A stretch of 64,000 nt of DNA, taken from assembly GCF_015326965.1 (NCBI RefSeq), contig NZ_CP017659.1, positions 5,336,001 through 5,400,000 of the forward strand, in the 5' to 3' direction. A model generated the notes under the pieces. The model was not told where the DNA came from. It did no database searches and saw nothing but the letters and a program-made list of their open reading frames with translations. The position numbers were made by a program, and so were the translations under genes. The DNA is from Paenibacillus sp. JZ16. GTDB lineage: Bacteria; Bacillota; Bacilli; Paenibacillales; Paenibacillaceae. Of this stretch, positions 42,249-49,792 are shown piece after piece (within the stretch, counting starts at the first letter, position 1; each line of letters begins with the position of its first letter).

Positions 42249-44816
42249 ATGAATAGTACAAAGCTCAGAGTGGCTGCCATTCTGATGGCTGCCATTCTGG
42301 CTGCGGCACCGCAAGTGGAAGCTGCAGCATCTAAGACGCAGCCATCGCAAATCACGAAGTCGACTGCGCAGAAGGGTGCAGCGCTCGCCTGGAGCGTGAA
42401 ACTTGGCAACAACGTCACGGCAAAGCTTGACCATGCCGACATATGGCAGCAAACCGGCACGAATGTGGCGGTATTTACACTGACTTATAAAAACGGAGGG
42501 AAAAGCGCAGCGCGCCTGGTATCTTATTTTCCCAAGGTGGTGCTTCCCGGCGGTTCCGTGACGGCAGCCAATCCCATTTCCAAGGATCTTACCAAGAAGA
42601 AGGTAGAACCCGGTCAAAGCCTGAGTGTAACCTACTATGCGAAGACCGATAGCAGCTCCTTGTCCGGCATGAAGCTGGTGATGGACGTATGGAATCCGCA
42701 GGTCAAAGGCTACCTGCAGCGTGTCGGAACGTACAGGATGCCGGCCAACTATTCAGCAGCCGTACCATCCGGTTCGAGCTCCAAGCTGCAACTTGGCGGC
42801 AGTCCGGTTACCGTACAGGCTGAATCACTGGAGATCATCAAGTACGACGGGAAGGTCATCGCCAAAGTCGGGATGTATATGACGAACCATGGCGGAAAGG
42901 TATGGAATGACCGCGGGTTCGAACCGTATTTGGTGACGGGAAGTGGCAGTTCATTCCTTCTGCGTCATGAGGCAGGAGCCGAGGGTGTGCCTGTTCAGCC
43001 GAAAGAAAAGAAACTGGTTTATTACATAACAGAAGTTCCCTCCTATCTTAAAACGACCGGTTTGCGTTTCTTGTGGACCGAAAACGATGAAACGCTGAAG
43101 CTGTCGTTGCCGGTCGCATCCTTCAAGCTGCCTGCGGCAACAGCACCAAAGTGGGATGTCGCGGCTGGCGCGGCCAAGAAGTTGACCATCAAGGGCATTC
43201 CGGTCGATGCCAGAATCCGCCAGGCTTCGCTGCGCGCCGCCGGGGGACAGGGCATATGGAATATCGAGATGGCCTTCAAGAACAAAGGGAAAAAATCGGT
43301 GGAAATTCCGGCCTACGAGTATGCGATTAAAGCATCCGAAGGCTCCTTCCATCCTTACACTCCGGATAACAAGGCGGGTTTGACACTCCGTCCCGGGGAA
43401 GAGAAAACGATGGTGATGGAAATAACACTTCCGCTTGATCTCAAGCAGGACCGGTTGAAGCTGCAAATGATCGGGGCACCTGGCCCTGTCAGCTCATCCA
43501 ATCCGCCGGCGAGCTCGGGTGAACCGGGCAGTGAGACGACCACCGAGGTCCAGGAGTCATTGACCCTGCCGATTGCATATTTTGCCATCCCTTACCAAAC
43601 GGAACGCAAATCATCGATCGGCGTGGAGTACGACGCGCAGACGGCCAAAGGATTTGCGTACACGCTGGAATCCATGCAGCGTCTGCCATGGCAGGATCAG
43701 GATCTGATCGTTGCGAAGCTGCGTCTGCGGAATACCCAGGAATCCAAATCGCTGCCGCTGCCTGAGCTTAAAGTAAACGTCACAGCGGACGAAAAAACGA
43801 CGCTGGCCGGTTCGGAGGTTATTGCGGAGGAGCAGGGTTCCCTGATTCCCCCGGGGTCATCAACCGAGGTATATGTCATGGCGCGAATCCCTTATACCAA
43901 GGATATCCGTTCGCTCCGCTTCGAGCTGTTTACGCAGCAGGATACAGCCAAAACGTCGTTCCTTACCATGACCACGTCCGGCATGACGCAGTCGATCAGC
44001 ACCTTGGAGAAAGGGAAGCCGTATACGGTTACCGCGATTGGTAAGCGCGCAGAGGCGCAGGAACGGCGGACGGTCATCTATGAAGGCGTGGACTCCGATA
44101 TTGTCTATTCCGAGTTCTTGCTGACCAGCAATGAACAGCGCCGCGTTCAAGCAGCAGTGCTGAAGGGGTATTTCCAAAGCACGGATGGCAAGATCTACGA
44201 AGCGGAAACCATTCAGCCGGAAGCCTCGCTTCAGCCGGGATCCAAGCAGTCGATCGTCTTTTGGGCCAGAGTGCCGAAGGGGGCTGCAAGCGAACTGGGG
44301 CTTGCTCTGGGTACGGCAATGACCGGAAGCAAGCTTGCGGAGACGGGTAAAGACGCTACCGGTGTCATGGGCGTGAAAAAATTGATGCTGAATCCGATCA
44401 GACCAGCCGTAAGCTCCGGACTGACGAACCTCGATTGGTATCCTTACCACGTTTCGGTTACGAAAGCGGTAGGACATCTGCAGGAGGGCAGTTCTTCCAT
44501 TCCGCTGAATATCACGTTTGATGTAAAACGCAGCGAGAGCATCGTTGCGGCGGACTCCGGCCACAAGTTGATTTTAATCATCAAAGACAGCCTCGGACAG
44601 ACACAAGAGCGTACGCTCACGCCAGGTACCGATATCCAGGTGCCGGGCACCCGGTCGGTGTCGATGGAGCTGTCGGATGAGCAATACAAAAAACTTCGCG
44701 GCGGTTGGTTTAACTTAACCCTGGTGGACGAATTCCAGAATGAGCGGATCACGCTGGGCAGCCAAAGCTACAATTTGATATTCACGCCTACTGCAGTTCC
44801 TGACGAGGAGAGTTAA
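42249..44816 (+). CDS. Large secreted multi-module beta protein of an export operon
   Basis: An 855-residue secreted protein: signal peptide 1-26 (RVAAILMAAILAAAPQVEAAA), then at least five related beta-sandwich modules of about 80-130 residues. Each has the pattern of a strand with N-G or N-Q turn followed by a PG-x-Y-x-x-x-VP strand: TLTYKNGGKSAARLV...PGQSLSVTYYAKT; MYMTNHGGKVW...KKLVYYITEVP; MAFKNKGKKSVEIP...PGEEKTMVMEITLP; LRLRNTQESKSLPLP...PGSSTEVYVMARIP; FLLTSNEQRRVQAA...PGSKQSIVFWARVP. A distinct C-terminal domain follows. No LPXTG, S-layer or enzyme motif. It is co-directional and close (27 bases) to an ATPase/permease/adaptor set, which suggests a cell-surface or accessory subunit of that exporter. 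Confidence 0.8.
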   Translation: MNSTKLRVAAILMAAILAAAPQVEAAASKTQPSQITKSTAQKGAALAWSVKLGNNVTAKLDHADIWQQTGTNVAVFTLTYKNGGKSAARLVSYFPKVVLPGGSVTAANPISKDLTKKKVEPGQSLSVTYYAKTDSSSLSGMKLVMDVWNPQVKGYLQRVGTYRMPANYSAAVPSGSSSKLQLGGSPVTVQAESLEIIKYDGKVIAKVGMYMTNHGGKVWNDRGFEPYLVTGSGSSFLLRHEAGAEGVPVQPKEKKLVYYITEVPSYLKTTGLRFLWTENDETLKLSLPVASFKLPAATAPKWDVAAGAAKKLTIKGIPVDARIRQASLRAAGGQGIWNIEMAFKNKGKKSVEIPAYEYAIKASEGSFHPYTPDNKAGLTLRPGEEKTMVMEITLPLDLKQDRLKLQMIGAPGPVSSSNPPASSGEPGSETTTEVQESLTLPIAYFAIPYQTERKSSIGVEYDAQTAKGFAYTLESMQRLPWQDQDLIVAKLRLRNTQESKSLPLPELKVNVTADEKTTLAGSEVIAEEQGSLIPPGSSTEVYVMARIPYTKDIRSLRFELFTQQDTAKTSFLTMTTSGMTQSISTLEKGKPYTVTAIGKRAEAQERRTVIYEGVDSDIVYSEFLLTSNEQRRVQAAVLKGYFQSTDGKIYEAETIQPEASLQPGSKQSIVFWARVPKGAASELGLALGTAMTGSKLAETGKDATGVMGVKKLMLNPIRPAVSSGLTNLDWYPYHVSVTKAVGHLQEGSSSIPLNITFDVKRSESIVAADSGHKLILIIKDSLGQTQERTLTPGTDIQVPGTRSVSMELSDEQYKKLRGGWFNLTLVDEFQNERITLGSQSYNLIFTPTAVPDEES

Positions 44817-44843
44817 ATTAAGAACCGGAAAGGAATAGCGAAC

Positions 44844-45611
44844 ATGTTGCGTTTGGAAAATGTATCGCACAGCTTTAAGAACGGTAACGAAGTGTTAAAG
44901 GTGCTCCATAATATCCAGTTCGAAGTCCAGAAGGGGGAGATGATTGCCCTGCTCGGCAGTTCCGGGTCGGGCAAGTCCACGCTGCTCAACTTAATGGCAG
45001 GACTGATGAAGCCGACGGAAGGCCATATTTATATTGCCGATCAGGATATTGTCAAATACGGGGAAAACAAGCTTGCTGTCTTCCGGCGCAAGCATATCGG
45101 ATTTATTTTTCAGGCCTATGAGCTGATCCCGACGCTCACGGTTCGGGAGAACGTGGAGCTTCCACTGGTCTTTCAATCCGTTTCTTCGTCCAAGCGCCGC
45201 AAGAAAGCGATGGAGCTGCTGGAGATGACGGGGATCGGCGATAAGGCTTCACTGTACCCGTCCCAGTTGTCAGGCGGACAGCAGCAGCGCGTCAGTATTG
45301 CGCGCTCGTTGATTACCGAGCCTTCCGTAATTTTTGCGGACGAGCCGACGGGCAACCTGGACACCAAGACGGAAGAAGAAATTATCCGAATTATGATGGC
45401 GCTGAATGAGTCCATGAAAACGACGTTTGTCATCGTTACCCATGAGATGGAAGTCGCTGCTCAAATGAAAAAAACGATTATGCTCCGTGACGGTTATTTG
45501 GTTCAGCCGGAGGACTATACAACGCCAGCAGCAGGACAACGGGGGCCAAACGCCCCTTCGTCCCTGTCTGGGGTCCCGGTTCATGCGGAGGAGGCAGGTG
45601 AGGTCAGCTGA
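44844..45611 (+). CDS. MacB/LolD-type ABC transporter ATP-binding protein
   Basis: A 255-residue ATPase: Walker A LGSSGSGKSTLLNLMAG, Q-loop FIFQAYELIPTLTVRENV, signature QLSGGQQQRVSIARSL, Walker B VIFADEPTGNLDTKT and switch histidine IVTHEMEVA. A Pro/Gly-rich tail of about 25 residues follows. It belongs to the mechanotransmission (FtsX-type) ABC class. The permease frame begins inside or immediately at its stop (TGATA), indicating coupling. Confidence 0.93.
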   Translation: MLRLENVSHSFKNGNEVLKVLHNIQFEVQKGEMIALLGSSGSGKSTLLNLMAGLMKPTEGHIYIADQDIVKYGENKLAVFRRKHIGFIFQAYELIPTLTVRENVELPLVFQSVSSSKRRKKAMELLEMTGIGDKASLYPSQLSGGQQQRVSIARSLITEPSVIFADEPTGNLDTKTEEEIIRIMMALNESMKTTFVIVTHEMEVAAQMKKTIMLRDGYLVQPEDYTTPAAGQRGPNAPSSLSGVPVHAEEAGEVS

Positions 45612-46957
45612 TAATTTTAGACAGCATACGGCTGGCATGGGGACAGATCAAACGCCGTAAAGTGGTGACAGCCCTGTGCATGACTGGTATTTCGATTGGA
45701 TGCGCGGCTATTATCGTAGCGATCAGCATTGGCAACGGCGCCCAAAATTATTTGGAGACGGAAATTATAGGCGGCATGAAGCTTGACGAAATTACGGTGA
45801 CTCCGCAGGGCTCAAGCGGGCAAGGGGAAGGCAGCGGCCCCGCGGTCGGAGCAGACCGTGGATTGCTGACAGATGATAAGGTTCAGGTGATTCAGGGCTT
45901 TGATCATGTCAAATCCGTTATAGCCACTAAGCAGCTCGGGTATTTTAGAGCCATTTCGTCCGACAACCTGATCAACGACGGCTTCAACGTGGTGGCCGTG
46001 GACCTGTCAAAGCTCAAAGAGCAGGGTAACAGGTTCAAGGAAGGCGGCCCGCTTGATCAGATCGGTGCTATGGTGCTCAATTACGGGGCAACAACCGGAT
46101 GGAAGGATGCAGAGACGAGCGAAAGATTGATGAATATGATCAATACCGATCCCAACAATCCGAAGATATGGGAAGAATATCAGATGTATGAGAGCACCGT
46201 ATCGGAAATGAACGGTAAAAATATTCAGCTGGAGCAGATGGACGGTGACAAGAAACAGCTTAGCCCGCAGCTTTATGTTGGAGGCGTGCTGGACGTGCCT
46301 ACAGGGAGAGATGCCCAGTTTGCGATCTACGATCGTCAGGCCTATATTTCCTTTGATACGGCGGAATGGCTAACAAATAGTTTAAAACTGCAAAATGGGA
46401 CAGCTTCGAAACAGCGGGTATACGATAGCCTAACCGTCAAAGTGGATGATCTGCAGCATATTAAACCGCTCGAGGAATTGATCTCAAAGCTTGCGCTTAA
46501 TGCGAGCGACAATCTGGCTATGCGTGATCAGGTCGCTTCCCAATTGGATACATTCAAAGCGATCGCTCTCGGCATCGGCGTATTTATCCTGTTATTGGCC
46601 TCGATATCGATCATCGTAGCGATGACGATGTCTACGCATCAGCGCCGCAGACAAATCGGCATCATGAAGGTTCTGGGGGCGAATATGCCGCAAATCCGCA
46701 ACATGTTCATCGTAGAAGCCAGCCTGCTCGGTTTGCTTGGCGGATTGCTTGGCATCGTATTCGCATTTTTGATCATCAAGGGACTAAATTCATTCATTAT
46801 GGCTTCGGCGGGCATGTCTGGGCTGCAAATTGCGGTTACGCTGGAGACGCTGCCGATCGGCATTGCATTCGCCGTGATGACCGGAATCTTCTCGGGGATC
46901 TATCCGGCGATCAGTGCAGCAAGAACGAACGCACTTCTGGCCATCAAGCGGGATTAG
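45611..46957 (+). CDS. MacB-type FtsX permease, probable non-ATG start
   Basis: Permease with one N-terminal helix (ALCMTGISIGCAAIIVAIS), a 210-residue extracytoplasmic domain, and three C-terminal helices (LGIGVFILLLASISIIVAMTMSTHQRRRQIGIMKVLGA, then two more): the MacB/FtsX layout. The first conventional start, GTG 45662, would remove the cytoplasmic helix LDSIRLAWGQIKRRK that such permeases need. The frame is open upstream to 45602, but the only candidates are CTG 45608, ATA 45611 or ATT 45614, with AGGTGAGGT as ribosome-binding site. TGATA at the ATPase stop mimics a TGATG overlap, so ATA is my choice. About 431-448 residues depending on the start. Confidence 0.88.
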   Translation: MILDSIRLAWGQIKRRKVVTALCMTGISIGCAAIIVAISIGNGAQNYLETEIIGGMKLDEITVTPQGSSGQGEGSGPAVGADRGLLTDDKVQVIQGFDHVKSVIATKQLGYFRAISSDNLINDGFNVVAVDLSKLKEQGNRFKEGGPLDQIGAMVLNYGATTGWKDAETSERLMNMINTDPNNPKIWEEYQMYESTVSEMNGKNIQLEQMDGDKKQLSPQLYVGGVLDVPTGRDAQFAIYDRQAYISFDTAEWLTNSLKLQNGTASKQRVYDSLTVKVDDLQHIKPLEELISKLALNASDNLAMRDQVASQLDTFKAIALGIGVFILLLASISIIVAMTMSTHQRRRQIGIMKVLGANMPQIRNMFIVEASLLGLLGGLLGIVFAFLIIKGLNSFIMASAGMSGLQIAVTLETLPIGIAFAVMTGIFSGIYPAISAARTNALLAIKRD

Positions 46958-46990
46958 GATAATGAGTTTCGGAAAGGAAGCTAAATCGGT

Positions 46991-48079
46991 ATGATAAAAA
47001 AAATCATAAAATGGACGGTTATCGTTGCCGTGCTGGGCTTGGTGGGATATTGGGGATATGGACAGGTGAAACCGAAAGAACCCGAGATTCCCATGATGGA
47101 AGAGCCGCAGGTCATCTCATTTCCCGTAACCGAGGAAAGCATCGTCTCGACCGTGCAGGTCAAGGGAACGTCCGAATACGGGCGGGAGACCAATGTGTAC
47201 GCACCTTTTGAAGCGAAAGTGGAGTCTTGGAACGTAGAGAACGGCCAGCAGATCAAGAAAGGCGATGCGCTTTTTAAATTGGAGCAAACGGCCATTCGCC
47301 AGCAGCTTCAGCAGAAGGAAGCCGAGCTGCAGAAGCGGAAGCTGGAGCAGGAGCTGAAGGAGTTCACGTTAAATCAAGACCTCGATAACGCCCCGGCGTT
47401 AGGAACGGAGGCCGAGCGCCTTAAAATGCTGGCAGACCAGGAAAATGCTCGGCTGAGCAGTCAGCTGGACGAGGTTACCAACGATATTGAACGCCAGACG
47501 CTGGCCGACTTGAATGACAGGCTGAAGAAAGCTACATACCTATCACCTGCAACAGGCCTGTTTCTGTTCGATCCGACGCAGCAGCGGCCGCAATCGGTGA
47601 CGGCGAACCAGTATATCGGCAAAATCGTCGACCTGGATTCTCTTCGATTAGTGGCATATGTCGGGGAAAACGATATATTCAGCATTAAGCAGGACATGGC
47701 GGTTGAAGTAAAGCTGCCGTCCATCAAGGATCTAAAGCTGAAGGGAAAGGTGCTGGAAGTGGCCAAATTTGCCGAGACGACGGCTCAGGAGAAGCAAACC
47801 TCCCAGACGCCACAGTTTAAGGTGATCATCTCGCTGCCGAAGGAAGATCGTTTGATCGGCGGGCTGACGCTGAACGGAGATATTGTAACCAAACGAAAAG
47901 ATAAGGCGGTTGTGGTTCCTAAACTTGCCGTTATGACGGACGGAGGCACCTCCTACGTCATGGTGGACAAGGGAGGCGGCCAGATTGAACGGCAGGATAT
48001 CGAGACCGGCTTGCAGACGCTGGATAAAGTCGAGGTTGTGTCAGGGCTGAAAGTGGGCGACACCGTCGTTCTCCAGTAA
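46991..48079 (+). CDS. Membrane-fusion adaptor (HlyD/RND type) of the exporter
   Basis: A 362-residue adaptor: membrane anchor 4-24, lipoyl-like half (YAPFEAKVESWNVENGQQIKKGDALFKLE), a helical hairpin of about 80 residues (LQQKEAELQKRKLEQELKEF to RQTLADLNDRLKK), second lipoyl half (YLSPATGLFLF), and beta-barrel and membrane-proximal domains (PKLAVMTDGGTSYVMV). With the ATPase and permease it makes a MacA/MacB-like set as in YknXYZ of Bacillus, which exports or protects against peptides. It is the last gene of the operon, followed by a terminator. Confidence 0.9.
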   Translation: MIKKIIKWTVIVAVLGLVGYWGYGQVKPKEPEIPMMEEPQVISFPVTEESIVSTVQVKGTSEYGRETNVYAPFEAKVESWNVENGQQIKKGDALFKLEQTAIRQQLQQKEAELQKRKLEQELKEFTLNQDLDNAPALGTEAERLKMLADQENARLSSQLDEVTNDIERQTLADLNDRLKKATYLSPATGLFLFDPTQQRPQSVTANQYIGKIVDLDSLRLVAYVGENDIFSIKQDMAVEVKLPSIKDLKLKGKVLEVAKFAETTAQEKQTSQTPQFKVIISLPKEDRLIGGLTLNGDIVTKRKDKAVVVPKLAVMTDGGTSYVMVDKGGGQIERQDIETGLQTLDKVEVVSGLKVGDTVVLQ

Positions 48080-48095
48080 ATATCATGAACGAAAA

Positions 48096-48146
48096 CACAG
48101 CGTTGCTCAAAGGCATATAGCCTAGAGAACGCTGTTGTTTTTTTTA
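48096..48146 (+). terminator. Terminator at the end of the export operon
   Basis: Stem ACAGCGTT / AACGCTGT with inner AGGC/GCCT, followed by TGTTTTTTTT. Confidence 0.9.
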
Positions 48147-48518
48147 CTTGCCTATATCAACGGCAGGACTGGGAAAGTCCGGTTATTTTATTAAAATATA
48201 GATCTCAATCAGAAAGAAAAGGATTGGAAATTCATGGGTGTGATTTTAACAGTGAGCTAATGGTTTAACAGCAGGAAACAAACCTGTTATTCAACAAAAA
48301 TATGGAATATTATCCAGCTAAAAAGATGAAAACGCTTCATATAAAGCGCTTTCAGAAGAAAACTCGTGAATTTACGAGAAAGATGTGGTTTAATGGACAA
48401 GGAAAGAGGATTTTCGGGTTTTTTGTAGTAATATAAATGTCAGGTTTGCGTTAACGGAATACTAGATTTTTGTAAACCGGGTAAACCGCATCATGCTAAC
48501 GAAAAGGGAGATTTTGAA
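48147..48518 (+). other. AT-rich intergenic stretch with cre-like dyads
   Basis: No gene of credible length. TGAAAACGCTTCAT (48327-48340) and ATAAAGCGCTTTCA (48341-48354) are adjacent cre-like elements; the second is nearly perfect in reverse (TGAAAGCGCTTTAT). A further dyad CTCGT-gaattt-ACGAG lies at about 48365-48380. The 3' part holds AAAAGGGAG for the next gene. The region may be a catabolite-regulated promoter or an untranslated RNA gene; neither is proven. Confidence 0.45.
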
Positions 48519-48941
48519 ATGCATGTTCGTTCCTTTCAGTTGAGTGACTGTAACCCCGTAACCGAGCTTCTGCAGATTGCTTTATCGGAAGAATGCTACG
48601 AAAACACGATGGAGCCCTTCTCCAGACAGCTTGCTTGGGACTCCGATCTGATTATGGTGGCTGAAGAAAACGGTGAAATCGTTGGTGCCTTAATCGGTAC
48701 GATCGAACGCAATCATGGTTGTTATTACCGCATTGCCATTCATCCCGACTACCGCAGAAAAGGGATTGGCAAAGCATTGATTTCGGCAATGGAACAGCGT
48801 TTTCAATCACGGAAAGTCAGTCGGATCATGGTAGCCGGAGACGAGCACAACGCCGCAGCCATGCCATTTTATGAAGCTATGGGATACGGTGCCAGCCAAA
48901 TCCTGCGGTCGTTCCAGAAGCTCAGTATCCTTGGTCAATAG
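48519..48941 (+). CDS. GNAT N-acetyltransferase
   Basis: A 140-residue acetyltransferase: MHVRSFQLSDCNPVTELLQIAL start, VAEENGEIVGALIGTIE, the acetyl-CoA loop IHPDYRRKGIGKALISAMEQRF (R/Q-x-x-G-x-G/A) and the C-terminal NAAAMPFYEAMGYGASQILRSFQK. The substrate is unknown; size and motif order suggest a small-molecule or protein N-acetyltransferase of the RimI-like group. AAAGGGAG precedes the ATG. Single gene. Confidence 0.88.
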   Translation: MHVRSFQLSDCNPVTELLQIALSEECYENTMEPFSRQLAWDSDLIMVAEENGEIVGALIGTIERNHGCYYRIAIHPDYRRKGIGKALISAMEQRFQSRKVSRIMVAGDEHNAAAMPFYEAMGYGASQILRSFQKLSILGQ

Positions 48942-49029
48942 TAGTCATGACGAGAGCGGTACATACGAGCGGGCGCAAACGGCGGCCTTAAGCTTCGACA
49001 GAGATAAGAAACGACATTTTTTCGATATG

Positions 49030-49076
49030 AAGCATATCTTTCAGCCGTTGCAAATGGGTGGGAGATATGCTTTTCT
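49030..49076 (+). terminator. Terminator between acetyltransferase and signal peptidase genes
   Basis: Ten-base stem AAGCATATCT / AGATATGCTT with a 23-base loop, then TTCTATT. Confidence 0.65.
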
Positions 49077-49146
49077 ATTAATGTACCTTTTTTGAAGGTG
49101 CCGCCTTTGATACCCGAAGGCGAAATCGAAGTAAAGTAGGTGTAGC

Positions 49147-49749
49147 ATGGGACAAGTGATTTCTCCGGATTCAACTGAGCAGGGCGAGAACAACGGACCT
49201 CAGAATCAACCTGGCAAGAAGAACAGCTGGGCTGCCGAGCTTTGGGATTGGGTAAAGACGATTGCGATTGCATTTGTTATTATGGTGCTTCTAAATATGT
49301 TTGTGTTCAACCTTTCTATGGTTAAAGGTGAATCTATGCAGCCGACACTGGTAGCATCGGAGCGGCTGTTTATTAATAAAGTGGTATATCGCTTTGCCGA
49401 ACCGAGCCATGGCGATGTCATTGTGCTTAAGGACCCGAGCGATGGCCCGGATAAGAAGGAGTTTCTTGTAAAGCGTGTCGTTGGCGTACCTGGGGACACC
49501 ATTGAGGTAAAGGACCAGAAGCTGTACGTAAACGGAGTTGCACAGCAGGAAGGATATACCGATGTCCCGATCGAGGACCCGGGCTTTGAGCCCATAACCC
49601 TGGAAGAGGGCCGCTACTTCGTTATGGGAGATAACCGCCATCTTGGAAAGAGCAAGGACAGCCGCATGTTCGGCAGCGTGAAGGAAAGCGACATCGTGGG
49701 CAGGGCTGAATTTATTTTCTGGCCGTTGTCCGAGATCAAAAAGCTGTAG
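49147..49749 (+). CDS. lepB: Type I signal peptidase
   Basis: A 200-residue signal peptidase I (SipS-like) with a polar N-terminal tail of about 28 residues, one membrane anchor (36-58), catalytic Ser63 in VKGESMQPTL and general base Lys109 in EFLVKRVVGVPGD, plus the box E motif YFVMGDNRHLGKSKDSR. Its active site faces outside, cleaving signal peptides of Sec/Tat substrates such as the secreted proteins in this window. It is one residue short of the classical DNRxxSxDSR (GKSKDSR here), as in many Bacillales. Confidence 0.95.
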   Translation: MGQVISPDSTEQGENNGPQNQPGKKNSWAAELWDWVKTIAIAFVIMVLLNMFVFNLSMVKGESMQPTLVASERLFINKVVYRFAEPSHGDVIVLKDPSDGPDKKEFLVKRVVGVPGDTIEVKDQKLYVNGVAQQEGYTDVPIEDPGFEPITLEEGRYFVMGDNRHLGKSKDSRMFGSVKESDIVGRAEFIFWPLSEIKKL

Positions 49750-49792
49750 CTGAAAAGACAGAACATCATCCCAGGAAAGGAGGCGCTGGAGA

